NCBI RefSeq assembly: GCF_000426545.1
Contig: NZ_AUFO01000029.1
Location: forward strand, 1-64,000
DNA from: Paenibacillus massiliensis subsp. panacisoli DSM 21345
GTDB taxonomy: Bacteria; Bacillota; Bacilli; Paenibacillales; Paenibacillaceae
Direction of reading: 5' to 3'
Length of the DNA stretch: 64,000 nt
A program made the translations under genes and the position numbers. Position 1 is the first letter of the stretch. Each line of letters opens with the position of its first letter. A model generated the notes under the pieces. That model made no database searches. It was not told the DNA's origin and was given only the letters and a program-made list of their open reading frames with translations. Positions 44,830 to 53,187 of this stretch are shown here, in pieces.

Positions 44830-45333
44830 TTATGCGCTTTGCTCTTCCTTCTCGGCAACAGCTTTAACTGCAAGCGCGAAGTTGCGCACAGGAGCTTGAA
44901 GCACGCTGAGGAGCATGGAAAGGAGACCTTCGCGGGATGGCAGTTCTGCCAGTGCTTTGATTTCTTCAGCACCAACTACACGACCCTCTACTACTCCGCC
45001 TTTCAGTTTCAAAGCATCGTTCTTTTTAGCAAAATCATTAAGGATTTTTGCTGGAGCTACAGCATCGTCAACGCTGAACGCGATTGCGGTAGGGCCCGTC
45101 AATACTTCGTCCAGTTCAGACAGTTCTGCAGCTGCAGTTGCACGACGCAACAATGTGTTCTTCAGTACTTGAAGTTCTACGCCTGCTTCACGCAGTTGCT
45201 TGCGCAGCTCAGTTACTTGAGCAACATTCAGACCACGATAGTCAGCAACAACAGTAGTTGCGCTCTCGCGCAGCTTTGCAGTTACAGCTTCAACGGCTTC
45301 TTGTTTTGCTTGAATCACTTTTGCATTTGCCAA
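44830..45333 (-). CDS. rplJ: 50S ribosomal protein L10
   Basis: A 167-residue L10, the base of the L12 stalk. It has ANAKVIQAKQEAVEAVTAKL, the rRNA-binding VVADYRGLNVAQVTELRKQL and a C-terminal helix for L12 dimers. The start codon is TTG at 45333, 8 nt after GGAGG; the open frame extends ten codons further without a signal. It is preceded by an L10-type leader with attenuator. Confidence 0.97.
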   Translation of the reverse strand: MANAKVIQAKQEAVEAVTAKLRESATTVVADYRGLNVAQVTELRKQLREAGVELQVLKNTLLRRATAAAELSELDEVLTGPTAIAFSVDDAVAPAKILNDFAKKNDALKLKGGVVEGRVVGAEEIKALAELPSREGLLSMLLSVLQAPVRNFALAVKAVAEKEEQSA

Positions 45334-45411
45334 ACTGTACACCTCCTGATGAAATTTATTCACTTCTAATGAAGATCCCTAGATCTCACTACAAGTAGGC
45401 TACTTGAGCAC

Positions 45412-45443
45412 AAGAAAAGCCTCCGTAGCAATCACGAAGGCTT
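45412..45443 (-). terminator. attenuator of the rplJ leader
   Basis: The minus strand forms AAGCCTTCGT, 7-nt loop, ACGGAGGCTT followed by TTCTT. It sits about 80 nt before rplJ. It is probably conditionally used together with the L10-binding leader. Confidence 0.75.
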
Positions 45444-45560
45444 GATAAATCAACATGGGCGGTAAGAACCGCCGCATGAGTCGTTCTATCATAACACCTC
45501 GGTAGGAAATTAAGCCTGACGGCACCTACTGTCTACGGTAAGCATATTCAAATTTAACGG
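45444..45560 (-). ncRNA. L10 (r-protein) leader RNA
   Basis: The minus-strand RNA has conserved-looking segments (GTAGACAGTAGGTGCC and GGCTTAATTTCC, then CTACCGAGGTGTTATGATAG) typical of the Firmicute L10 leader, located between promoter and attenuator. L10(L12)4 binding to this leader is known to repress rplJL. Boundaries are approximate. Confidence 0.7.
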
Positions 45561-45585
45561 TCAATCTTCCGTAACCAACTTCAAT

Positions 45586-45614
45586 ATAATAACAGATCAG
45601 ATTGAACTAGTCAA
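45586..45614 (-). promoter_or_regulatory. promoter of rplJ-rplL
   Basis: Minus-strand -35 TTGACT (45609-45614), 17 bp, -10 TATTAT (45586-45591), about 10 nt past the rplA stop. It gives a leader of nearly 250 nt. Confidence 0.82.
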
Positions 45615-45624
45615 TCAAAAATTA

Positions 45625-46317
45625 TTATCTAAAGCTAGCTGTGTTTACACGAGCACTTGGGCTCATTGTGGAAGATACTGCGATGTTCTTCAGGTATACA
45701 CCTTTAGCAGCCGCAGGCTTCGCGCGGTTCAGGGCATCAACCAAAGCTTTGAGGTTCTCACCCAGTTGCTCAGCTGTGAAGGACGCTTTACCGATTGGCG
45801 CGTGAATTTGACCAGCTTTGTCGAGACGGTATTCGATTTTACCAGCTTTGATTTCTTGAACAGCTTTGGCAACATCGAAAGTAACTGTTCCTGCTTTAGG
45901 GTTAGGCATGAGACCTTTACCACCGAGCAGACGACCCAGTTTACCAACCTCACTCATCATATCTGGTGTAGCTACGCAGACATCGAATTCGAACCAGCCT
46001 TGTTGGATTTTGTTGATCATATCTTGATCACCAACATAATCAGCACCAGCTGCTTCTGCTTCTTTCACTTTGTCGCCTTTAGCGAACACCAAGACGCGTT
46101 GGGTTTTACCAGTACCGTGCGGCAATACAACTACGCCACGAACGGCTTGGTCTTGTTTACGAGCGTCAACGCCCAGACGAACTGCTACTTCAACGGTCTC
46201 GTCGAATTTTGCAGTCGCTGCCTTTTTCACCAGTTCAACGGCTTCCAAAGGCTCGTAAGTTGCTTCGCTGTCGATCAGCTTAGCAGCTTCCAGGTATTTC
46301 TTACCGTGTTTAGCCAT
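45625..46317 (-). CDS. rplA: 50S ribosomal protein L1
   Basis: A 230-residue two-domain L1 of the mobile L1 stalk, which also represses its own mRNA in many bacteria. It starts MAKHGKKYLEAAKL and contains ATPDMMSEVGKLGRLLGGKGLMPNPK, the rRNA-binding motif. GGAGG lies 8 nt before the ATG at 46317; the earlier in-frame ATG two codons upstream is only 2 nt from it. An L1-operator-like motif precedes the gene. Confidence 0.98.
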   Translation of the reverse strand: MAKHGKKYLEAAKLIDSEATYEPLEAVELVKKAATAKFDETVEVAVRLGVDARKQDQAVRGVVVLPHGTGKTQRVLVFAKGDKVKEAEAAGADYVGDQDMINKIQQGWFEFDVCVATPDMMSEVGKLGRLLGGKGLMPNPKAGTVTFDVAKAVQEIKAGKIEYRLDKAGQIHAPIGKASFTAEQLGENLKALVDALNRAKPAAAKGVYLKNIAVSSTMSPSARVNTASFR

Positions 46318-46333
46318 TTTCATTTCCTCCTTT

Positions 46334-46359
46334 GTGGTATTAGCGGATATACCTCCCAC
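46334..46359 (-). promoter_or_regulatory. L1-operator-like RNA motif before rplA
   Basis: The minus-strand RNA starts GUGGGAGG and ends UACCAC, closing a 26-nt stem-loop just before the rplA ribosome-binding site. The GUGGGAGG part resembles the L1-binding loop of 23S rRNA and known L1 mRNA operators. The same motif precedes rplK. Confidence 0.6.
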
Positions 46360-46395
46360 ATGAATCGGTACAAAGCCGATTGTCGAAGCTTACGA

Positions 46396-46821
46396 TTAAT
46401 CTTCGATGGTGATACCCATGCTGCGAGCAGTACCTTCAACCATACGCATAGCTGCTTCAACGGAAGCTGCGTTCAGGTCAGGCATTTTTTGCTCAGCGAT
46501 TTGACGAACAGTATCGCGTTTTACAGTAGCTACTTTCGTTTTGTTCGGCACGCCGGAACCTTTTTCGATTTTAGCAGCAACTTTCAACAGAACTGCAGCC
46601 GGTGGAGTTTTTGTGATGAAAGTAAAGGAACGATCTTCAAACACAGAAATTTCAACCGGAATGATCAGGCCTGCTTGATCAGCAGTACGAGCGTTGAATT
46701 CCTTACAGAATGCCATGATGTTGACACCTGCTTGACCCAAAGCCGGACCTACTGGAGGCGCTGGATTCGCTTTACCTGCAGGGATCTGCAGTTTTACCAT
46801 TTTGATTACCTTTTTTGCCAT
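46396..46821 (-). CDS. rplK: 50S ribosomal protein L11
   Basis: A 141-residue L11 of the GTPase-associated centre, required for RelA activation and the target site of thiostrepton. It has KLQIPAGKANPAPPVGPALGQAGVNIM (summarised by its PPVGPALGQ core) in the N-domain and the C-terminal rRNA-binding SVEAAMRMVEGTARSMGI. The ATG at 46821 is 7 nt after GGAGG. It follows nusG after about 70 nt with an L1-like motif between. Confidence 0.98.
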   Translation of the reverse strand: MAKKVIKMVKLQIPAGKANPAPPVGPALGQAGVNIMAFCKEFNARTADQAGLIIPVEISVFEDRSFTFITKTPPAAVLLKVAAKIEKGSGVPNKTKVATVKRDTVRQIAEQKMPDLNAASVEAAMRMVEGTARSMGITIED

Positions 46822-46844
46822 GGTGACACCTCCTTGACTCAATA

Positions 46845-46874
46845 GTGGTACAATGGATCAGATGATCCTCCCAC
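46845..46874 (-). promoter_or_regulatory. L1-operator-like RNA motif before rplK
   Basis: The minus-strand RNA begins GUGGGAGG and ends UACCAC, with GGAUCA/UGAUCC pairing inside, about 25 nt before rplK. Both the GUGGGAGG head and the ACCAC foot are shared with the copy at 46334-46359. Confidence 0.6.
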
Positions 46875-46892
46875 AAGAAACCTTAAGAAAAC

Positions 46893-47426
46893 CTATATTT
46901 TCTCCACTTGAGTATAATCCAACTCCAGCGGGGTTTCCCGTCCAAACATGTTGACATGCACTTTCAACTTGCTTTTGTCAGCCAATATTTCTTCCACGGA
47001 GCCCACAAAATTCGCAAATGGACCAACTTTAATCCGAACGGATTCCTTCACGTCGAATTCAATCTTCGGTTTCGGCTCGACCATACCCATATGCTTCAGA
47101 ATCTGCTCAACTTCCTCAGGAAGCAAAGGCGTAGGCTTGGAACCAGAACCCGTCGATCCTACAAATCCGGTCACGCCCGGTGTATTGCGCACAACATACC
47201 AGGAATCATCGGTTTGAATCATTTCGACCAAGACATAACCCGGGTAAACTTTACGCATGACAGTCTTTTTCTTACCGTCTTTGTTTACCAGTTCTTCTTC
47301 CATCGGAACAAGAACTCGGAATATCTTGTCCTCCATGCCCATGGACTCAACGCGTTTTTCCAAATTGGCTTTGACTTTGTTCTCATACCCAGAATAGGTA
47401 TGAACGACATACCATCTTTTTTCCAT
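46893..47426 (-). CDS. nusG: transcription termination/antitermination factor NusG
   Basis: A 177-residue NusG. The NGN domain (about 1-110) has WYVVHTYSGYENKVKANLEK and the polymerase-clamp region PGYVLVEM. The C-terminal KOW domain (about 126-177) has VKVGPFANFVG-like IKVGPFANFVG and binds S10 or Rho. AGGTGG is 6 nt before the ATG. It follows secE after about 20 nt. Confidence 0.98.
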   Translation of the reverse strand: MEKRWYVVHTYSGYENKVKANLEKRVESMGMEDKIFRVLVPMEEELVNKDGKKKTVMRKVYPGYVLVEMIQTDDSWYVVRNTPGVTGFVGSTGSGSKPTPLLPEEVEQILKHMGMVEPKPKIEFDVKESVRIKVGPFANFVGSVEEILADKSKLKVHVNMFGRETPLELDYTQVEKI

Positions 47427-47448
47427 ATCAAGCCACCTGGGACCCTTC

Positions 47449-47640
47449 TTAAATAATCGCTTCGATCACAGCAGAGATGCCGATATCCAGAACCCAAAAA
47501 TAAATTGTGACAAACGCAATTGTACCGATAACGATCAACGTATAGTTCGTCAACTCTTTACGATTGGGCCAGCGAACTTTCTTGAGTTCAGCCCAGCTTT
47601 CAGAGAAAAAGGAAATCAGAGACTTGAAACTACGTTTCAC
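47449..47640 (-). CDS. secE: preprotein translocase subunit SecE
   Basis: A 63-residue short-type SecE with one transmembrane helix (about 34-56) and the amphipathic surface helix ending KKVRWPNRKEL, the family signature. It clamps SecY in the membrane. The start codon is GTG, 10 nt after GGAGG. It lies between rpmG and nusG as in most bacteria. Confidence 0.97.
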   Translation of the reverse strand: MKRSFKSLISFFSESWAELKKVRWPNRKELTNYTLIVIGTIAFVTIYFWVLDIGISAVIEAII

Positions 47641-47661
47641 GCCGACTACACCTCCAAAAAA

Positions 47662-47811
47662 CTATCTAGTTTCCCGATGAGGAGTCTGCTCGTTACAGAA
47701 CTTGCAGAATTTCTTCATCTCCATGCGGTCAGGGTGATTACGCTTGTTTTTGGTCGTAGTGTAATTTCTTTGTTTGCAAGTTGTACAAGCCAAAGTAATT
47801 ATTACCCGCAT
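47662..47811 (-). CDS. rpmG: 50S ribosomal protein L33 (zinc-binding form)
   Basis: A 49-residue L33 with two CxxC pairs (C9/C12 and C36/C39), so it is the zinc-containing paralog. It reads MRVIITLACTTCKQRNYTTTKNK at the start (CTTCKQRNY core). GGGAGGTGCACATC precedes the ATG. It is first in the rpmG-secE-nusG-rplK-rplA unit. Confidence 0.96.
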   Translation of the reverse strand: MRVIITLACTTCKQRNYTTTKNKRNHPDRMEMKKFCKFCNEQTPHRETR

Positions 47812-48222
47812 GATGTGCACCTCCCGAAGACATCCAAAAAAGACGGAGTCTCTAAATTGATCCTAAAAAACGCGAATTTAGGCCTACCTAAAACACTTTA
47901 TCACAAGGGGGTAGTCATGTCAACGAATGTTTGTAGTCATTTTCTCTGATTTATTTTCCGCATCTTGCTGTCTAAATCCCAAACGGCTAAAGGCTTCTGG
48001 CCACGATCGCCAGATTGGATATCCATACATTCATATGCCAGTATTTATCAAATCGCAGCGTTATAAACCTCCGACTTGTCGACAACGAGCATTTTGTACC
48101 GTTTGGTGTCATTGCTCTTGTGAAATACATAGACGGATGAATCACTTCGATCCACTAATTGCTGAAATTGGAGACTACACTTCAGTGTTACTCACTTTAG
48201 ATTGTGCAGAATAATCTCCAAC
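47812..48222. other. intergenic region upstream of rpmG
   Basis: About 410 bp with no supported gene. It holds the rpmG promoter at its left side. The rest shows no clear RNA gene. A 95-codon plus-strand open frame (47927-48214) lacks a ribosome-binding site and family resemblance. Confidence 0.5.
47895..47923 (-). promoter_or_regulatory. promoter of rpmG-secE-nusG-rplK-rplA
   Basis: Minus-strand -35 TTGACA (47918-47923), 17 bp, -10 TAAAGT (47895-47900). The start is expected about 80 nt before rpmG. Confidence 0.85.
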
Positions 48223-48250
48223 AAAAAAAGACTCGAATCACTGAGCCTTT
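48223..48250 (-). terminator. terminator after sigH
   Basis: The minus strand forms AAAGGCTC, 8-nt loop, GAGTCTTT followed by a T-tract (TTTTTTT overall), about 20 nt past the sigH stop. Confidence 0.85.
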
Positions 48251-48266
48251 TCTCGAAACGTATATA

Positions 48267-48911
48267 CTAATTATCGCGAACTTCTAGGTATTTTTCAAGC
48301 TTTCGTTTGACTCGCTGCAAAGCATTGTCTATAGACTTCACATGACGGTTCAAATCCACTGCAATTTCTTGATAGGAACGCCCATCTAGATATAACATTA
48401 ATACCTTGCGCTCCAGATCGCTCAATATCTCAGACATCTTGTCTTCCAGGCCGACAAATTCTTCCTGATTGATAATCAATTCCTCAGGGTCACTGACTTG
48501 CGAACCGCAGATGACATCCATCAATGTACGATCTGACTCTTCATCATAAATAGGTTTGTCCAGCGACACGTAAGAGTTCAAAGGAATATGCTTCTGACGT
48601 GTGGCCGTCTTGATCGCTGTAATAATCTGTCGCGTGATACATAATTCCGCAAACGCTTTAAAGGAAGCCAGCTTATCACCCTTGAAATCACGAATGGACT
48701 TATACAGGCCAATCATGCCTTCTTGAATGATGTCTTCGCGATCGGCACCGATCAGAAAATAAGATCTGGCCTTCGCGCGAACAAAGTTCCGATACTTGTT
48801 GATCAGGAACTCCAGAGCCTCGCTGTCACCTTCATGGACCGCTGCAACAATGTCTTCATCATCCCTGTAATCATAATCAGATAACATGATATCCTTGAGG
48901 TCGACACTCAC
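48267..48911 (-). CDS. sigH: RNA polymerase sigma-H factor
   Basis: A 214-residue sigma-70-family factor matching SigH/Spo0H, which drives early sporulation and stationary-phase genes. Region 2 (about 22-105) has DREDIIQEGMIGLYKSIRDF; region 4 (about 160-207) has DGRSYQEIAVDLNRHVKSID as the helix-turn-helix. The start codon is GTG, 9 nt after GGAGG. It lies between rae1 and rpmG exactly as in B. subtilis. Confidence 0.96.
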   Translation of the reverse strand: MSVDLKDIMLSDYDYRDDEDIVAAVHEGDSEALEFLINKYRNFVRAKARSYFLIGADREDIIQEGMIGLYKSIRDFKGDKLASFKAFAELCITRQIITAIKTATRQKHIPLNSYVSLDKPIYDEESDRTLMDVICGSQVSDPEELIINQEEFVGLEDKMSEILSDLERKVLMLYLDGRSYQEIAVDLNRHVKSIDNALQRVKRKLEKYLEVRDN

Positions 48912-48970
48912 TTAACAATCCCTCCGGCCGCAACGCAAGGTCCCCGTTACTTCTCTCAAAATATACGACA

Positions 48971-49000
48971 AGTATAAGCGAACGCATACGACAACGTCAA
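48971..49000 (-). promoter_or_regulatory. promoter of sigH
   Basis: Minus-strand -35 TTGACG (48995-49000), 18 bp, -10 TATACT (48971-48976). The B. subtilis gene is under AbrB; no AbrB site can be recognised by eye here. Confidence 0.75.
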
Positions 49001-49082
49001 CTGAACTTTCCACAATTATCATAAAGGAGGATAATTAATGTGTAATTTGTAAAAATTTAAAATTATTTGAAGAAGATTAGGC

Positions 49083-49604
49083 TCACTCTCTGCGCCAGCG
49101 CTCGAATAGCTTTCTCATCTCTGGCGAAAGCTTTGCATCCAGTGTATTGCCCTTTGAGCGCTGTTGATCCAGCTCAATCCGTTGCTTTACCTGTCGCTCG
49201 GACTCCTGCACCTCAATCTTCAGCTCTCGAGCAGATACCCGTAGAGCTCCCTGAGCAAAAGCCACATGCTGCTCCACCTGATCGCTTGTTGCCACATAGA
49301 TCGTTCGACGCCTCGTACTTAACTCCCGAACCAGACGCTCAATACATTCATCTGCCGTCTCTTTCTCCTTGGTAAAGTAAATCTGTACTTTGCTATGTGT
49401 AAAAGATTTGCCAAGCCCGGGTACACGATACGCATCAAATACAACGATGACCCTTCTCCCCGAAAAGGCCTGATGATCCGCGAGCCTCTCAAGCAGACTG
49501 TCCCGTGCCTCCTGCAAGCTGTGCTGCGCCAATGCGGAAAGTTCGGACCAGGCCCCGATCATGTTATAACCGTCCACAAGCAGAACATCCCGCATATCAG
49601 CCAT
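49083..49604 (-). CDS. rae1: Rae1/YacP NYN-domain endoribonuclease
   Basis: A 173-residue NYN (PIN-like) protein matching YacP/Rae1, which cleaves mRNA in the ribosomal A site in B. subtilis. The acidic active-site start is LLVDGYNMIGAW with D11. VIVVFDAYRVPG and KETADECIERLV supply further acidic residues. GGGAG inside the rlmB end precedes the ATG, and the gene starts 3 nt after the rlmB stop. sigH follows behind its own promoter. Confidence 0.9.
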   Translation of the reverse strand: MADMRDVLLVDGYNMIGAWSELSALAQHSLQEARDSLLERLADHQAFSGRRVIVVFDAYRVPGLGKSFTHSKVQIYFTKEKETADECIERLVRELSTRRRTIYVATSDQVEQHVAFAQGALRVSARELKIEVQESERQVKQRIELDQQRSKGNTLDAKLSPEMRKLFERWRRE

Positions 49605-49607
49605 AGG

Positions 49608-50354
49608 CTAGCTCCCGGCCAATCGACCGCGCAGTACTTCGTACATTACGACCCCGGCAGCTACGGAAGCGTTCAGGGAATTAATTCGACCCTCCATCGG
49701 CAACTTGACAAGGACGTCACATTTTTCACGGATCAGCCGCCCCATTCCCTTGTTTTCATTTCCGATCACGACGGCGACCGGTCCTGTGAATACATTATTA
49801 CCGAACACCGGCTCTGTAGCTTCGACATCGGTACCGACCACCCATATACCAGCTTCCTTCAGACGATCAATGGTCTGTCCAAGGTTGCTCACTCTAGCGA
49901 CGGGTACATATTCTACTGCCCCCGCTGACGTCTTGGAGACCGTTGCCGTGATGGATGCAGAGCGTCTTTTGGGTACGATTACGCCATGAGCACCTGTGCA
50001 GTCAGCTGTACGTAGAATGGAGCCCAGATTATGAGGGTCCTCTATTTCGTCCAGCAATATCAGAAAAGGAGCTTGTCCTTTTGCCGCAGCAGCTGCGAGC
50101 AGGTCCTCAACCTCTGCATAGGCATATGGCGCTGCCTGTGCCACTACTCCTTGGTGCTGTATGCCTGGAACCATCTGATCCAGCTTACGCTTGTCCGCCT
50201 GCTGTACGATGACACCCGCTTTTTTGGCCTCCGCAATGATTGGCTGAACCAAGTGCTTCTGTGCTTGCTCAGCCAGCCATATTTTATTAATTGTCCTGCC
50301 TGACTTCAAAGCCTCGATAACCGAGTGCTTACCGGCAATCCATTCTTCTTCCAT
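49608..50354 (-). CDS. rlmB: 23S rRNA (guanosine-2'-O-)-methyltransferase RlmB
   Basis: A 248-residue SpoU-family (SPOUT knot) enzyme that methylates the 2'-O of a guanosine in 23S rRNA domain V. It has an N-terminal L30e-like substrate domain (about 5-75). The three SpoU motifs are DPHNLGSILRTA (106-117), IGNENKGM (197-204) and INSLNASVA (224-232). The ATG at 50354 has GGGAGG 8 nt upstream. It couples to rae1. Confidence 0.93.
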   Translation of the reverse strand: MEEEWIAGKHSVIEALKSGRTINKIWLAEQAQKHLVQPIIAEAKKAGVIVQQADKRKLDQMVPGIQHQGVVAQAAPYAYAEVEDLLAAAAAKGQAPFLILLDEIEDPHNLGSILRTADCTGAHGVIVPKRRSASITATVSKTSAGAVEYVPVARVSNLGQTIDRLKEAGIWVVGTDVEATEPVFGNNVFTGPVAVVIGNENKGMGRLIREKCDVLVKLPMEGRINSLNASVAAGVVMYEVLRGRLAGS

Positions 50355-50488
50355 CCGTGTAACCTCCCTGCTGTATGAAGCCTTCCTGCCCACTTCTTAC
50401 ATGCACTATATAATTTCTTTATTGTATACCCACAAAGTATTTGCCCAAAGTGAGCTTTCAAACTTTGTCGAAATTCGCCTCGTTAATG

Positions 50489-50911
50489 CTAGACATTAGA
50501 CTCCATCGCCCGAATCCCCTCATCAAGCAGCTCGGTGAGTCTGTCCAATCGACCATCACAGTACAGAAATCCTACCAGCCCTTCCAGAGCTGTAGCATGT
50601 CTGTACTCCAGCACATCCGCATTTTTGGGAATGCTGCCTGATTTAGCATTGCGACAAGCCCGTACAATATCCTGCTCCTCTTCTGTGAGGATCGCTTCGA
50701 GCTTCTGCAGCATCACACTCTGCGCCTTGGCTGACACCAGACTTATCGCTCTGCGGTGCAGATGGTGTGGGCGCAAGTTAGTCTGGCTCAGCAAAAATTG
50801 GCGTATGGCAACCTCATATACAGCGTCCCCAATATAAGCCAACGATATAGGGGGGATGAGTCTTGCTGGCTTGGAAGGGGGATAGGGGAACCAAAGCTTC
50901 TGCAATTCCAT
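50489..50911 (-). CDS. mrnC: mini-ribonuclease III
   Basis: A 140-residue Mini-III, an RNase III catalytic domain without the double-stranded RNA-binding domain, which trims 23S rRNA ends in B. subtilis. The catalytic signature is YIGDAVYEVAIR (D29, E33) and the second acidic site is in NADVLEYRHATALEGLVG (E110). It starts 11 nt after the cysS stop with GGAGG 4 nt before the ATG. The next gene is rlmB, another 23S maturation enzyme. Confidence 0.95.
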   Translation of the reverse strand: MELQKLWFPYPPSKPARLIPPISLAYIGDAVYEVAIRQFLLSQTNLRPHHLHRRAISLVSAKAQSVMLQKLEAILTEEEQDIVRACRNAKSGSIPKNADVLEYRHATALEGLVGFLYCDGRLDRLTELLDEGIRAMESNV

Positions 50912-50922
50912 GTTCCCTCCGC

Positions 50923-52326
50923 TTATCTCCGCCGCCAGCGCATGCCTTGAGCTGTATCCTCTAGCAGAATGCCCTGTTCTGCCAGCAGATCACGAATCTC
51001 ATCCGCTCTGCCCCAATTTTTGGACTTTCTTGCCTCTACACGCTCTGCTATCAGCTGCTCTACTTCCTCATCCAGCAGTTCACTGCTCGTAGCGTCATAA
51101 AGTCGCAGTACATTGTTCATCCCCTCGAAAGTCTTCAGGAGAGCTGTCAGCTCAGCAGTAATCACTACCTCCCGCTGCAATGTCTGATTAGCTTCACTTA
51201 CCCAATCGAACAATGCTGTAATCGCATCTGGCGTATTAAAGTCATCATCCATTTTCTCGCGGAACTGAGACTGGATTTGCTGCAGCTTGCTCGCTAGCTC
51301 TTGGCCTACTTGGCCATCACCTGGCAATGCCGTCTTCAAGCGGTGTGTTACATTTGCGACAGCATTCGCAATACGTTCGACACTTTTCTCAGCCTGACTC
51401 ATGGTCTCCTCATTGAAATTCAGTGGATTGCGATAATGCGTAGACAGCATGAAGTAACGTATGGCTTCCTTCTTATACTGTGCCCGCAGATCCTTGACAA
51501 GGATACCATTGCCGAGCGATTTCGACATCTTCTCATTATTGATTCGAATATAGCCATTATGCATCCAGTAACGGGAGAGCGGCTGGCCGGTCAATGCTTC
51601 CGACTGCGCGCACTCACATTCATGATGCGGGAACTGCAGATCCTGTCCACCGCCATGAATATCCAGCGTATCGCCCAGGTAATGACGGGCCATGGCAGAG
51701 CATTCGATATGCCAGCCGGGTCTACCATTTCCCCACGGGCTGGACCAGTAGATCTCGCCTGGCTTGGCAGCCTTCCACAGTACAAAATCCTCCGGGCGCT
51801 CCTTGCGCTCATCGACACCGATTCGAATGCCAAATTGCAGCTGCTCCAGATTCTGACCTGACAGCTTGCCGTAGTCCTTGAACTTCTCGGTACGGTAGAA
51901 TACATCTCCGCCGTTCTCATAGGCGTAATCACGCTCAACCAGCTCACGGATGAATTCAATAATCAGATCCATGCTCTCGGTAACTCGCGGATTAAGAGTG
52001 GCCGCAGGTATACCTAGCCCCGCAATATCCTCGTAGTAAGCTTTAATGAAGCGCTCAGCCACTGTAGGTACATCTGTGCCAAGCTCTTCCGCCTTACGGA
52101 TCAGCTTATCGTCCACATCGGTAAAATTCGTAACGTAGTTAACTTCGTATCCTGAATACTCAAGGTAGCTACGCACCATATCAAACACGATAATTGGACG
52201 GGCATTGCCAATATGAATATAGTCATACACCGTCGGTCCGCATACATACATCTTGACCTTTCCAGGTTCTTGGGGGACGAACACCTCTTTATTCCTATGC
52301 ATCGTGTTATAGACCTGAAGCGTCAT
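50923..52326 (-). CDS. cysS: cysteinyl-tRNA synthetase
   Basis: A 467-residue class I synthetase. The HIGH motif is HIGNARP (38-44) and KMSKS lies at 266-270. Zinc ligands include C29, C209 and H234, giving Cys over Ser selectivity. GGAGG is 8 nt before the ATG. It follows cysE in a unit controlled by a cysteine T-box, so charging and cysteine precursor supply respond together to tRNA-Cys. Confidence 0.98.
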   Translation of the reverse strand: MTLQVYNTMHRNKEVFVPQEPGKVKMYVCGPTVYDYIHIGNARPIIVFDMVRSYLEYSGYEVNYVTNFTDVDDKLIRKAEELGTDVPTVAERFIKAYYEDIAGLGIPAATLNPRVTESMDLIIEFIRELVERDYAYENGGDVFYRTEKFKDYGKLSGQNLEQLQFGIRIGVDERKERPEDFVLWKAAKPGEIYWSSPWGNGRPGWHIECSAMARHYLGDTLDIHGGGQDLQFPHHECECAQSEALTGQPLSRYWMHNGYIRINNEKMSKSLGNGILVKDLRAQYKKEAIRYFMLSTHYRNPLNFNEETMSQAEKSVERIANAVANVTHRLKTALPGDGQVGQELASKLQQIQSQFREKMDDDFNTPDAITALFDWVSEANQTLQREVVITAELTALLKTFEGMNNVLRLYDATSSELLDEEVEQLIAERVEARKSKNWGRADEIRDLLAEQGILLEDTAQGMRWRRR

Positions 52327-52429
52327 ACGCTATTCCTCCTTAACCGGAATCCCATGCACCGCACGAGAAGCTATATCCGGACAGCTTTTGCTGTATTAAT
52401 ATCATCTTACTTGATTGCCAGGACGTTTC

Positions 52430-53128
52430 TCAATCCTGCTCATCTTTTACCGATGGGACATGCATACGCTCATCGTGAAGCTTTTCCCGCGAAGATGGGC
52501 TGCTTCTCACTTCAGCAAGCTCTGTGCGCAGTAGCTCGATTTCAGCCTGCAGACTCCGTATGGAATCTACGATCGGGTCTGGAAGCTGGTGGCTTAAGCG
52601 ATCCTGTTTAATTCCCGCCTGCTTCACAATACGTCCTGGAATACCTACTACCGTACTATATGGAGGAACCTCCTTCAGGACCACTGAGTTGGAGCCTATA
52701 TTGGACTGATCTCCTACAGTGAATGACCCCAGTATTTTCGCGCCCGAGCCGATAACTACATTATTACCAATGGTAGGATGCCTTTTACCCTTTTCTTTTC
52801 CCGTTCCCCCAAGAGTAACTCCCTGATATAAAATGACATCATTTCCGATCTCACAGGTTTCACCAATGACGATACCCATACCGTGGTCTATGAATAGACG
52901 ATCCCCGATGCGGGCTCCCGGATGAATCTCGATTCCTGTCATAAAGCGCGAAAATTGCGATATAATGCGAGGCAGTGTACGCCAGCCCTTGCGATAAAGG
53001 CCATGAGCTGCTCTGTGAAACCAAATGGCATGAATCCCGGAGTACGTAAAAATAACCTCCAGCGGCCCTGTAGCTGCCGGGTCGTTATCCAGCACCGCCT
53101 GAATGTCCGACTTCATCTTTGTGAACAT
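52430..53128 (-). CDS. cysE: serine O-acetyltransferase CysE
   Basis: A 232-residue SAT that makes O-acetylserine for cysteine synthesis. It has an N-terminal helical domain (1-65), a left-handed beta-helix of hexapeptide repeats (about 68-165, with DHGMGIVIGETCEIG at 81-95 in the active site), and a C-terminal predicted coiled coil (about 186-209). That C-terminal extension is longer than in E. coli and lacks the usual terminal Ile. The ATG at 53128 follows AAGGGGG; the upstream frame overlaps the T-box. Confidence 0.95.
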   Translation of the reverse strand: MFTKMKSDIQAVLDNDPAATGPLEVIFTYSGIHAIWFHRAAHGLYRKGWRTLPRIISQFSRFMTGIEIHPGARIGDRLFIDHGMGIVIGETCEIGNDVILYQGVTLGGTGKEKGKRHPTIGNNVVIGSGAKILGSFTVGDQSNIGSNSVVLKEVPPYSTVVGIPGRIVKQAGIKQDRLSHQLPDPIVDSIRSLQAEIELLRTELAEVRSSPSSREKLHDERMHVPSVKDEQD

Positions 53129-53187
53129 AGGAGCCCCCTTTTTGCTTCGGTCGAGATTCCATACATGCAATAAGGCAAATAAGGCAT

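Noticed and set aside
47917..47949. 11-codon plus-strand frame with AAGGGGG before the ATG
   Set aside because: The purine run is the complement of the rpmG promoter spacer; there is no plus-strand promoter or downstream gene.
47927..48214. 95-codon plus-strand open frame upstream of rpmG
   Set aside because: No ribosome-binding site and no recognisable domain; rich in Cys and His without pattern.
49022..49052. AAAGGAGG followed by ATG and a 4-codon frame upstream of sigH, plus strand
   Set aside because: The frame is too short and no gene follows on that strand; probably chance, although the AATTATC/GATAATT repeat around it was noted.
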